NCBI GenBank assembly: GCA_016784735.1
Contig: JADHUC010000075.1
Coordinates: forward strand, 1-40,753
Direction of reading: 5' to 3'
Source of the DNA: Pirellulaceae bacterium
GTDB taxonomy: Bacteria > Planctomycetota > Planctomycetia > Pirellulales > Pirellulaceae
Length of the DNA stretch: 40,753 nucleotides
Made by a program: the position numbers and the translations under genes. The notes beneath the pieces were generated by a model. That model saw only the letters and a program-made list of their open reading frames with translations, searched no databases and was not told the DNA's origin. This document shows, one piece after another, positions 33,360 through 40,753 of this stretch; position 1 is the stretch's first letter; each line of letters starts with the position of its first letter.

Positions 33360-34343
33360 TCAAGCATCGCTGACGATCTCGTCAAAGAACTTCACGAAGT
33401 TGGCCTTGTCGTCGCTAGCCAAGAACTTGATAGCCGCACGTGGATGGCGATTCATGTGGCCCGTAATGTTATAGGGCAACAGCGCTCCCCAGGCTTCCGT
33501 CTCACGCATTGGCTCGACGTGCTCCTGCAGGAGTTGGACGACCGGACGCAGCTTGAATTTCGGATTGCGCAAGAAGCCCAACAATAGCTCCATGGGGCAG
33601 TTCCCGGCCCCGCGTCCCAACCCGCCCATCGTCGCGTCGGCCAAGTTGGCGCCCAGGATGATTGCCTCGATCGTGTTGGCAAAAGCCAATTGGCGGTTGT
33701 TGTGCGCGTGAATACCGATATATTTCCCCGTGTCCGCCATTGCTTCGGCGTACTTTCTGTACAGGATATCGATCTGTTCCCGGTACAAGTGTCCGAAGCT
33801 GTCGACAATCACCATCGCGCCAGCGGGCGTCGGTTTGATCGCTTCCAGGACCGTGTCGACTTCGGTCTCGCTGATGTTCGACACGGCCATCAAGTTGGCG
33901 CTGGTTTCGTATCCCAGTTCGGCCGCGCGTGCGATCATCTCCACTGCCTCGGAGACCTGATACGCGTAGAATGCCACGCGGATCATGGCCAACGGGCTCT
34001 CGTCGCGCGGCACCAGCTTCTCTTTCCAGTCGCTCTTGCCGGCGTCCGCCATGGCGGTCAGTTTCAGCCCGGTCTTCTCTTCATCGTGATCCCCAAACAG
34101 GCGATTCAAGTCTTCTTCGTCACAGTGGCGCCAAGGACCGTACTCGCCTTTGGGGAACAGACGCGACGAGTTCTTGTAACCCACCTCCATGTAGTCAATG
34201 CCTGCAGTCAGACACGTCTGGTACACGGCGCGCACGAAATCGTCCGTGAACAGATGGTTGTTGATCAGGCCGCCGTCGCGGATGGTGCAGTCTAGAACTT
34301 TCAATTCAGGTCGGTAGGTAATCCAAGGGGCCATTTCAGACAT
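33360..34343 (-). CDS. DRE-TIM metallolyase (4-hydroxy-2-oxovalerate aldolase-like)
   Basis: The 327-aa TIM-barrel enzyme belongs to the HMG-CoA lyase/DmpG superfamily, whose members make or break C-C bonds next to a 2-oxo acid. The signature LDCTIRDGGLINNH (residues 17-30) supplies the DRE-type Asp and Arg, and GIHAHNN gives the metal-binding His pair. The region MGGLGRGAGNCPMELLLG is also typical. It lacks the C-terminal communication domain of DmpG, so it is probably a stand-alone aldolase. ATG 34343 gives the natural N-terminus; the open frame to 34457 adds an unlikely leader. It converges with the DhaK-DhaL-LsrF-like cluster and could cleave a 4-hydroxy-2-oxo acid from the same sugar route (inference). 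Confidence 0.85.
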   Translation of the reverse strand: MSEMAPWITYRPELKVLDCTIRDGGLINNHLFTDDFVRAVYQTCLTAGIDYMEVGYKNSSRLFPKGEYGPWRHCDEEDLNRLFGDHDEEKTGLKLTAMADAGKSDWKEKLVPRDESPLAMIRVAFYAYQVSEAVEMIARAAELGYETSANLMAVSNISETEVDTVLEAIKPTPAGAMVIVDSFGHLYREQIDILYRKYAEAMADTGKYIGIHAHNNRQLAFANTIEAIILGANLADATMGGLGRGAGNCPMELLLGFLRNPKFKLRPVVQLLQEHVEPMRETEAWGALLPYNITGHMNRHPRAAIKFLASDDKANFVKFFDEIVSDA

Positions 34344-34786
34344 GTCGCAGTCTCGCGTTGTAAAGGAATACGGAGTTTGGTGCAATCGGTGGTAAACGAA
34401 TTCATCAGAACTCGGGCCGGCGATTTCGGCTGCGGCGTACGGACTGGAGTGAGACACCGGGGCGGGTGGTCAATTGTTGGCGATGCTCGAACCAGCCGGA
34501 ACCCAATATTGTGGTCAGACCGCGTGCGGGACGCAAGACGGGGGCCTTCCCGCCCAGGGCTTTCGATTTGTTCAAGTTACACGGTATGCAACGGCATCGA
34601 AACCCGAAGCGTAAGCGAGGGATTCCTTGGAAAAGTCCCTCGCTTACGCTTCGGGTTACGATGCTACAGCCCCCGTAAAGTGAAAAAGTACAAGGCCCTG
34701 CCTTGCCGCCCAGAGCTTGACGGTTTCTGCAGCGCATGCCCACAATTTAGGCAGGGCAAGCTCAGTCATCTGTCAGGAGTATCATC
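34344..34786. other. Intergenic region with an NPKRKRG-type repeat
   Basis: This 443-bp gap separates divergent genes and should contain both promoters. Frames on both strands translate the palindrome at 34594-34664 as NPKRKRGI... and RSVSEGL...LRFGF, strings I recall from spurious planctomycete proteins. Two related AAGGCC/GGCGG words flank it (34543 and 34690). I see no true gene. Confidence 0.6.
34594..34664. repeat. AACCCGAAGCGTAAGCGAGGGA palindrome
   Basis: Perfect 22-bp arms 34601-34622 and 34636-34657 extend outward to GCATCG (34594) and CGATGC (34664). It is a planctomycete-style palindrome distinct from the TCGTTTAACC family, though both share an AACCCGAAGC core, suggesting they may be related. 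Confidence 0.88.
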
Positions 34787-35689
34787 ATGATCCGTTCGAG
34801 ACCCATATTCGCTATATGTTCACTCGCGTTGTTGGGTACTGCCGTATACGCCCAATCCGTGGAAGATTCCCTATCGCGGTCCTTCCAGCGTGAACTGAAG
34901 ATTCGCGAAGCCTTGGATGAAGAAACTACACTGGAATTCATCGAATGTCCTTTGCAGGACATTTGCAATTACATCTCGGATTCCCATGAAATCTCAGTCC
35001 AGATCGACAAAAGGGCTTTGGAGGGAATCGGCCTTGATTCGGACGTGCCTGTTACAAGGAATCTAAGAGGCGTTTCGCTGCGGTCGGCGCTCAATCTCAT
35101 CTTGGACGAACACGAACTGAGCTGGGTCGTTCGCCACGAGGTTCTGCTGATAACGACCGCGGCGGCGGCCAACGCAAAGGCGTTTGTGCGCGTCCACAAT
35201 GTGGCCGATTTGATTGTCGGAGACACCACCGACGGGTTCGCCGGCGCGCTAGAGGCCGTGCTTGGCGGCCAGGCGTCCGATGACGGCCCGCCGAGTGTTC
35301 GGATCGTCCCCTATCAGCACATGCTCATGGTCCGTGGGACTGAACAGGGACACCGTGAAGTCGCGGAACTGCTGCTGAAGATCCGCACAAGCGTCCAGGG
35401 CCCGCCGCAAGGGGTGCGGGAAGCGGTTCCCCAACCAGCCGCTCGGAGCAAACTGCTGGAGAGCATGGAAGATGTGCGCAAGCGAGAAGGGCAAAAGCCC
35501 GACTCGCGGGAGAAGACCAAGGCAGCGCCACCTGACCCGTTCGGTGGCGATGGTTCCAATCCATTCGGTGCTCCCGCCCGACCGGCGAAGCTAGCCCCCA
35601 AAGACGACGATCCTTTCGCCCCAGATCCTTTCGGAGAGGCCAAACCGGCTAAGTCAGGCGAACCGAAGAACCCATTTGCCGACCCTTGA
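34787..35689 (+). CDS. Secreted STN/secretin-N-like protein with DPF/NPF tail
   Basis: The 300-aa exported protein starts at ATG 34787 with AGGAG upstream. The signal peptide is FAICSLALLGTAVYAQ. Residues about 45-125 resemble the STN domain of secretins and TonB receptors (LEFIECPLQDICNYIS, LRGVSLRSALNLILDEHELS, VLLITT). A secretin-N-like segment follows (FVRVHNVADLI, VRIVPYQHMLMVRGTEQGHR). The last 55 residues are disordered-looking and carry DPFGGD, NPFGAP, DDPFAPDPFG and NPFADP. It has no secretin pore domain, so it may be a periplasmic partner or scaffold. It is a single gene, convergent with trkH. Confidence 0.78.
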   Translation: MIRSRPIFAICSLALLGTAVYAQSVEDSLSRSFQRELKIREALDEETTLEFIECPLQDICNYISDSHEISVQIDKRALEGIGLDSDVPVTRNLRGVSLRSALNLILDEHELSWVVRHEVLLITTAAAANAKAFVRVHNVADLIVGDTTDGFAGALEAVLGGQASDDGPPSVRIVPYQHMLMVRGTEQGHREVAELLLKIRTSVQGPPQGVREAVPQPAARSKLLESMEDVRKREGQKPDSREKTKAAPPDPFGGDGSNPFGAPARPAKLAPKDDDPFAPDPFGEAKPAKSGEPKNPFADP

Positions 35690-35710
35690 CCCGTTCGACA
35701 ACCGAGAGAC

Positions 35711-37285
35711 CTATCTGCTGCGCCAGAAGCCGGGCGCGAACAACACGAGAATCGAAAACAACTCCAGTCGGCCCAGCATCATCAGCCAAAGAAACAGTGA
35801 CTTGCTCCACCAACTGAAATGGGCGTAATTTCGCGTCGCGCCGACCGTCCCTAATCCCGGGCCGATGTTGTTCAGCGTAGCCGCGACGCTGCTCGCGCTG
35901 TCGACCAGTTTATGCTGGCTTTCGTCTCCCCACGTCGCATCCGGCTCGAAGGTAATCACGAAGATCCAACTGAACATGAAGATGGCCAGGACCAAGGCGA
36001 AATAGACGAGGATGTTCTTCCGCAACTCGGGATCCTCGACCGCTTTTCCACCCAGCCGCAACGGACGGACCACGGACGGATGATACGCCTGTTCCACTTC
36101 CAGACGGAGGATCTTCCCGAACAGGATGTGGCGGATTACCTTCATGCCCCCGCCCGTGCTGCCGGCGCAACCGCCGACGAACATCAGCATGAACAGCACA
36201 CCGCGGCCGAAGTGGCTCCAGCCGTCGAAATCGTCGGTGCAATACCCAGTGGTCGTCATGATTGACACCACTTGGAACATCCCCTTTTGCAGGGCCTCGG
36301 AGAGACCGGTGAAGTCCCCATCCATCAGGCCGACGACAATCACTGCCACCGTGATCCCGGCAATGACGCTCATGTAGACACGCCATTCGATGTCGCCAAC
36401 CACCTTTTTTGGGCGAAGGCAAATCAGATAGAACAGCAAGGTGAAATTGGTGCCCGCCAGAATCATGAACAGAATGATAACAGAGTCGATGGCGGCGCTG
36501 TCGAAGTGCCCCACGCTGGCGTTGTACGTGCTGAAGCCGCCGGTAGCCATCGTGCCAAATGCGTGGCAAAGGGCATCGAATAGCGATAGGCCCATCACCC
36601 ACAGGATGATGGCCAAAGCCAGGTTCAGCCCGCAATAAGTAAAGGCGAACAGCAATGCCGTGTCCTGCATGCGCGGCGTGGAACCTTCTTTCGTCGGACC
36701 GGGCATCTCGGCTCGCATCAACGCCTTGCCGGCCGAACCTTGCCCGAGAATCACAACAAACAAGACGATGATCCCCAGACCGCCCAGAAAGTGGGTCATG
36801 CTGCGCCAGAACAGAATGCAATGTGGCACTAATTCCGGATCTTCCAACTGGGTCAGGACCGTTGCCCCGGTCGTACTGAAGCCGGACTGGGACTCGAACA
36901 GACAGTCCACAATGTGCATCCGTACGGTCTTCGTCTCGTCCTCATCCATGTAACCCCGGCAAGTGCCACTGAAATAGTAGGGCAACGCACCCAGCACCGT
37001 CGCCAGCACCCAACTCAGCCCAACCACGGCCATCGCTTCTTTGCGGAACAGTTTGCCTTGGGATCCTCGCCCCAAATACATCAGCAAGCCGCCAACCAGT
37101 CCACAAACGGCGATACTGAGCAGCAGGGCCACAAAGCCGCCTGTTTCGAAGGCAAGCGTCCCCTCGTAGGCCAAGTGCTTGCGAATGCCCAGTGCCGGAG
37201 AGGCCCACGGCAAGGCAAGAACCATGGCCCCGCCAATCAACAATGCGACAATGCCCAATTGTTTGCTCAGCAGGCGAAAATCCAT
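35711..37285 (-). CDS. trkH: Trk-type potassium transporter membrane subunit
   Basis: The 524-aa membrane subunit takes up K+. It has four pore-repeat filters: SGFSTTGATVL, GTMATGGFSTY, MTTTGYCTDD and NNIGPGLGTVG, the pattern of TrkH/KtrB. About ten hydrophobic segments surround them. ATG 37285 lies 4 bp after the trkA stop, so both are made together. It is the last gene of the minus-strand cluster and ends 21 bp from the convergent STN protein gene. Confidence 0.95.
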   Translation of the reverse strand: MDFRLLSKQLGIVALLIGGAMVLALPWASPALGIRKHLAYEGTLAFETGGFVALLLSIAVCGLVGGLLMYLGRGSQGKLFRKEAMAVVGLSWVLATVLGALPYYFSGTCRGYMDEDETKTVRMHIVDCLFESQSGFSTTGATVLTQLEDPELVPHCILFWRSMTHFLGGLGIIVLFVVILGQGSAGKALMRAEMPGPTKEGSTPRMQDTALLFAFTYCGLNLALAIILWVMGLSLFDALCHAFGTMATGGFSTYNASVGHFDSAAIDSVIILFMILAGTNFTLLFYLICLRPKKVVGDIEWRVYMSVIAGITVAVIVVGLMDGDFTGLSEALQKGMFQVVSIMTTTGYCTDDFDGWSHFGRGVLFMLMFVGGCAGSTGGGMKVIRHILFGKILRLEVEQAYHPSVVRPLRLGGKAVEDPELRKNILVYFALVLAIFMFSWIFVITFEPDATWGDESQHKLVDSASSVAATLNNIGPGLGTVGATRNYAHFSWWSKSLFLWLMMLGRLELFSILVLFAPGFWRSR

Positions 37286-37289
37286 CGGC

Positions 37290-38630
37290 CTAGCTCACTC
37301 GAAACTGATCCAAAGCAGCATCCAATTCTGATTCGTCGATCAAAGCGATCACCACGTCGCCCGCCTGCAGCCGGTCGTCGGCGCCCGGCACGGTCGCGTA
37401 GTCCCCACGCATCAATGCGGCGATCAGACATTGGTTCGGCAGCGGCACGTTGGCCAAGACGTGTTCGGTCGCGGCGGCTCCTGCGAGCACCTCGATCTCG
37501 AACGCACTGATCCCGCCGCCGCGCAAAGGCATGCGTGAAACGACCGGCCCGGATTGCAGGAAACTGAGGACCTGCCTTGCCATCACGTCCCGGGGACTGA
37601 CGGCCACGTCGACCCCTAGCCGACCGACGATGTCGGCATAGTCGGGACGCCCCACGACCGCCATGATGGTCTTGGCCCCAATGTCGCGCGCCTCGACGCC
37701 CGCCATGATGTTGCTTTCATCGTCGCCGGTACACGCCACAAAAACGTCCGCGCTGCCCACGCGTTCTTCCTCCAGAACCGCACGACGCGTAGCGTCGGCC
37801 TGGACCACCGTGACGTGAGGCAGGTTGTTGGCCAGGAATTCGCAGCGTTCTGTCGACTCCTCCATAAGGACAACGGAGAAACGGTCGCGGTGCAGCACCC
37901 GGGCCAGATGGTGCCCGGTCTCGCCACCGCCAGCGATCACAACCCCCAGTTTGGGACCGGGGTCGATGCGGAAGCGATCCTTCACTTCGTCCATGTCTTC
38001 GTGCCGGCCAATGACGGCCAAGCGGTCGCCGAACAGGATTCGGTCCTCGGCGCCGGCGATCCGGAGCTGTCTGTCGCGATAGATGGAACCGATGCGCACG
38101 TTTTTCGGTAAGCCAAGATCCTTCAGCGGCGTGTCCAGGACGTTGGTGTTCTCCCGGATCTCTAACTCCAGCACTTCGATGGCGCCGCGAGCAAACGTCT
38201 CGACAAGGAAGGCGTCGGGATTGCGGATGTTCCGGGCGAATTCCATGGCCGAAAGATGCTCGAGGCTGAGCATGCGGTCCATGCGGAAATGACGCTGGTA
38301 GTCGAATGTGCTCAGGTCACGAAACACGGGGGCAAACACGCGGGCGATCGAACGCCGGGCGCCCATGGCCTTGGCCATGCTGGCCGCGACGATATTCACT
38401 TCGTCGTCGCGCGTCACGGCCAGGCACAGGTCGGCTCCAAGAATATCGGCTTGGAACAGGATACTGGCGTGAGACGCTTCGCCCGTGACCGCGCGCACAT
38501 CCAGTTCTTCGTTGATCCGCCGCGTCTGAGCGGGATCTATGTCGACGACGGTAATGCTGTGGCGAGCCCGGCACAGCAGTTCGGCAATCCATGTACCGAC
38601 AGTGCCGGCTCCGAGTACGACGATTTTCAT
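37290..38630 (-). CDS. trkA: Trk system NAD-binding regulatory subunit
   Basis: The 446-aa cytoplasmic protein gates the TrkH channel in response to nucleotides. It is a full double-repeat TrkA: Rossmann domain one starts KIVVLGAGTVGTWIAELLCR and ends near VTRDDEVNIVAA; domain two starts LGVVIAGGGETGHHLARVLH and includes VACTGDDESNIMAG. Each is followed by a TrkA-C (RCK-C) domain. ATG 38630 gives the natural start. It lies between the YiiX-like gene (12 bp) and trkH (4 bp), forming one operon. Confidence 0.95.
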   Translation of the reverse strand: MKIVVLGAGTVGTWIAELLCRARHSITVVDIDPAQTRRINEELDVRAVTGEASHASILFQADILGADLCLAVTRDDEVNIVAASMAKAMGARRSIARVFAPVFRDLSTFDYQRHFRMDRMLSLEHLSAMEFARNIRNPDAFLVETFARGAIEVLELEIRENTNVLDTPLKDLGLPKNVRIGSIYRDRQLRIAGAEDRILFGDRLAVIGRHEDMDEVKDRFRIDPGPKLGVVIAGGGETGHHLARVLHRDRFSVVLMEESTERCEFLANNLPHVTVVQADATRRAVLEEERVGSADVFVACTGDDESNIMAGVEARDIGAKTIMAVVGRPDYADIVGRLGVDVAVSPRDVMARQVLSFLQSGPVVSRMPLRGGGISAFEIEVLAGAAATEHVLANVPLPNQCLIAALMRGDYATVPGADDRLQAGDVVIALIDESELDAALDQFRVS

Positions 38631-38642
38631 GGGCAGTGTATG

Positions 38643-40640
38643 CTATTGTTCGCTGCGCGGTTGAAAGAACCTCTCGTCGAGTTGTCGTTGACCCCGCTCG
38701 ACATAGAATTTTACCAACTCCATGCGCAACTCGCGAGCCGACAGTTGGCTCGCGGCCCATTGCTGGTAGAGTTGGGCGTGAAGCTTGCGATACGATTCGA
38801 TGCGTTGGATGGCGTCCGGCGTATAGTGTTCGCGAGTCTCTGCGTCCATCGGTCCGGCGGTGATCGCTGCGCGAGCCTCGACAAAGGCGGTCAGGTGTCC
38901 TTCGGCGATCTCGTCCAGCGTATCCACCACAGCCGCCGTTCTGGCCGCGGCCTCCAAGTCCATGCGTTCGCTGACGTCGTTGGCTCTTGCCAGCGCGCGA
39001 GCCAGCCACGGCGTGTCCTTCGAAAGGGCCGCAACTTTTTCCAATAATGCTTGTCTTGCGTCGGGCGAACGCGTAAGCGTCTTCTGGATCATGCACCTGG
39101 CAAAGTGGTCGTAGATCGCTTCCTGCACCTCGCGAGCTGGATCGTACATGGGCTCACGTCGACCGGCGATCTCCAGACGCGGCGAAAAAACCGCTCCCGT
39201 CGGCGAGATGAAGTCTTCGCCGATCGACAGTCCTAGCAGTCCGAGGTTATCGAGCGTTCTGCCTTCAGCCGGGCTCTCCGAAAAGGGGAAGAACTCGTCG
39301 CGCAGTGCGGAGGTCTGCTGGGCGCACAGCAACAGGAAGCCTGCGCAGTATGTGTGTATCAGCGCGCCTTTCAGCGGCTTATCCTTCATTGCCAGCACAC
39401 GGCTGGTGTCGAATGCCAAGTCGAATTGGGCTTCGTTTCCGATCATGTCCAACGCGGCTTGTCCCATCTGCCCGCGGACGACCGGATCGTCATGACGCAT
39501 GAAGAAATAGTGCAACGTCCTGGTAAGATAAGTGTCCAGGTTGGTCGCCGGTATGTGGGCACCGCGCTCGGGCAGATCCACGACCACAAACCGGCGGATG
39601 CCGTCGGAGCCTTGCTCGATGGCGACGACGCCCACATGGGTAAACAGCCCGGGCGATAGATCCGTGAACTGATTGTACGGCGAAGGATTGCGCATCAGCA
39701 GCCAATCGCCGGCCTGGAGTTCAAGACGGCCCCACCGAAGACTGTCGCCCACAACGCCCTGCTCAGCCCGCTGCTTGAACCACGCAAGAAGCTTCATGCG
39801 GTAGTCGACCAGGTTTCTCGAAAGTCGCTGTTCGTCGATTCCTTCCAGGATCTTGCACAATTCCTCGGCCGTGATGGGCGGCGCCGGCACACCGGCATCG
39901 GCACCCGGGCGCGGCTTCTGCGGCACACCGACAATCCGTATAGCTGCTGCGCCGATCAGAACCAGCGCGGGGTCTTTCTCCTCGCGAACAAATTTGGCCA
40001 GCACCGGCAGCAGATTCGCCCCGCGCGTCTCGGTGATCAGTTGAAGCGCCTTGTACTTCTCTTGCGAGGTAAACGGATCAGCGCCGCTGTCGGCCGGTGG
40101 ATCGAACAACATGAAAGACATTACCACCGCGCCGATGGAAACGCGCCGTTCGATCAGCAGGTCGAGCAGATCGTTCAGTTGCTTCGGGTGTGGGTCCAAA
40201 TAGTAAGCGGCACTTTCGATCACGTCGCGCAGTCGGTAACGCATCCAGCCGGACAAGTCGATCAACTCGGAGGTTGTCTTTAGATAGTTACACAATGTCG
40301 CGCGTCGCGTGTCGCCCGGTGGCAGCTCGGCAAACCGAGTTCGCAGCTCCAGCGTCGCATCCAGCGCCCGGTCGACTTGAGATTTCAGGTCGACCAGTCT
40401 CCGAACGGTTTCCGGAATGGCATCGGCGTCATCGCCGGTCCACCACTGCTGGGCGGCCCAGGTTTCAAACTCTTCCGCGGCCAGTGTGAGGTTTTGCGTC
40501 TGGCGATCGGACACGTCGGCAGCCGTCTTCGGGACGCTGGCCAACAACCGTCTCAACGGATCGGGGGCTTCGTCTGCTGCATTGGATTCCGAAGAAACTA
40601 GTGCACACGTTGCTGCAACGGCAAACAGAACATGATGCAT
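38643..40640 (-). CDS. Secreted YiiX-like (permuted papain/NlpC-P60) protein
   Basis: The 665-aa protein has a signal peptide (HHVLFAVAATCALVSSESNA) and a large helical N-terminal part of unknown family. In the middle it has a permuted papain-like domain as in YiiX/YaeF: LQAGDWLLMRNPSPYN with LSPGLFTHVGVVAIE (the catalytic His) and, further on, IHTYCAGFLLLCAQ (the Cys). This His-before-Cys order defines the permuted group. Such enzymes cleave amide or ester bonds in peptidoglycan or lipids; the substrate here is unknown. A helical C-terminal region follows. It starts 6 bp after the partial upstream gene and lies 12 bp from trkA, suggesting an operon with the potassium transporter. Confidence 0.75.
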   Translation of the reverse strand: MHHVLFAVAATCALVSSESNAADEAPDPLRRLLASVPKTAADVSDRQTQNLTLAAEEFETWAAQQWWTGDDADAIPETVRRLVDLKSQVDRALDATLELRTRFAELPPGDTRRATLCNYLKTTSELIDLSGWMRYRLRDVIESAAYYLDPHPKQLNDLLDLLIERRVSIGAVVMSFMLFDPPADSGADPFTSQEKYKALQLITETRGANLLPVLAKFVREEKDPALVLIGAAAIRIVGVPQKPRPGADAGVPAPPITAEELCKILEGIDEQRLSRNLVDYRMKLLAWFKQRAEQGVVGDSLRWGRLELQAGDWLLMRNPSPYNQFTDLSPGLFTHVGVVAIEQGSDGIRRFVVVDLPERGAHIPATNLDTYLTRTLHYFFMRHDDPVVRGQMGQAALDMIGNEAQFDLAFDTSRVLAMKDKPLKGALIHTYCAGFLLLCAQQTSALRDEFFPFSESPAEGRTLDNLGLLGLSIGEDFISPTGAVFSPRLEIAGRREPMYDPAREVQEAIYDHFARCMIQKTLTRSPDARQALLEKVAALSKDTPWLARALARANDVSERMDLEAAARTAAVVDTLDEIAEGHLTAFVEARAAITAGPMDAETREHYTPDAIQRIESYRKLHAQLYQQWAASQLSARELRMELVKFYVERGQRQLDERFFQPRSEQ

Positions 40641-40646
40641 TGCGGA

Positions 40647-40753
40647 TCACACCAGCCAAGAGAGCACCCAAAGAATGGCAAAAATCACTGCCATGAATCC
40701 GACAATCCAGACGGCAGTGCGATACGCATTGTGCAGAATAGGCCCAACCAACT
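40647..40753 (-). CDS. C-terminus of a membrane protein (cut by window edge)
   Basis: A frame enters from the right edge and ends with TGA at 40647-40649. Its last 34 residues, LVGPILHNAYRTAVW and then IVGFMAVIFAILWVLSWLV, form a membrane helix. It ends 6 bp before the YiiX-like start codon on the same strand, so it is probably the upstream gene of the same operon. The family cannot be told. Confidence 0.55.
   Translation of the reverse strand, partial: LVGPILHNAYRTAVWIVGFMAVIFAILWVLSWLV

Noticed and set aside
34377..34790. Open frames giving NPKRKRG... and RSVSEGL... peptides
   Set aside because: These are translations of a planctomycete palindromic repeat on each strand, not proteins.

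Overview
The window looks like chromosomal DNA of a planctomycete, probably a Pirellulales-like member (inference). The signs are two very large Ser/Thr kinases of planctomycete type (one directly behind an ECF sigma factor gene, one fused to a tubulin/FtsZ-like domain), a Tat-exported Gfo/Idh/MocA oxidoreductase, a secreted DUF255 protein, an EF-hand Gly/Pro/Arg-rich protein, moderately high GC, and many short intergenic palindromes of kinds familiar from planctomycete genomes. I see no rRNA, tRNA, CRISPR array, phage or transposase gene.

Layout. 1-2736 (all minus): the N-terminus of a secreted protein, a STAS protein, a pilT gene interrupted by an in-frame TAG, and an iron-sulfur protein. 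3274-7463 (plus): a ribose-type sugar ABC importer (ATPase, permease with an unusual extracytoplasmic insertion, lipoprotein-like binding protein), with a palindromic element after each gene. 7720-10167 (minus): thioredoxin-like DUF255 protein fused to a DsbD-alpha-like domain. 10675-14405 (plus): FixJ-like regulator, a plant-type galacturonokinase homologue and a Gfo/Idh/MocA oxidoreductase. 14425-14876 (minus): HicAB module whose toxin lacks the usual His. 14990-15742 (plus): TauE/SafE permease. 15847-19873 (minus): ECF sigma factor plus transmembrane Ser/Thr kinase with a palindromic repeat inside its coding sequence. 20183-23408 (plus): EF-hand protein with 117-bp tandem repeats, a Phd/VapC-type toxin-antitoxin pair, and the Tat oxidoreductase.

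23420-29517 is the most distinctive part. An AAA+ ATPase gene overlaps by ATGA the gene of a kinase/tubulin-like fusion protein, and a divergent gene encodes an FHA-EAL protein. Together they read as a phosphorylation-linked cytoskeletal or signalling module: a kinase writes phosphothreonine, an FHA domain reads it, an AAA+ ATPase remodels a partner, and a tubulin-like GTPase may polymerise. This is inference from domains and gene order.

29720-34343: a 53-aa membrane microprotein, DhaK, DhaL and an LsrF-like aldolase/thiolase (plus), then a small membrane protein and a DRE-TIM aldolase-like enzyme (minus). With the ABC importer, galacturonokinase and oxidoreductases this suggests uptake and breakdown of unusual sugars, though the genes are not one operon. 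34787-35689: a secreted STN-domain protein with a DPF/NPF-rich tail. 35711-40753 (minus): TrkH, TrkA, a secreted permuted-papain-like (YiiX-type) protein and the C-terminus of a membrane protein, probably one operon.

Palindromic elements of 60-140 bp sit in many intergenic gaps. Several share TCGTTTAACC ends but differ in the body of the arms, which remain complementary.
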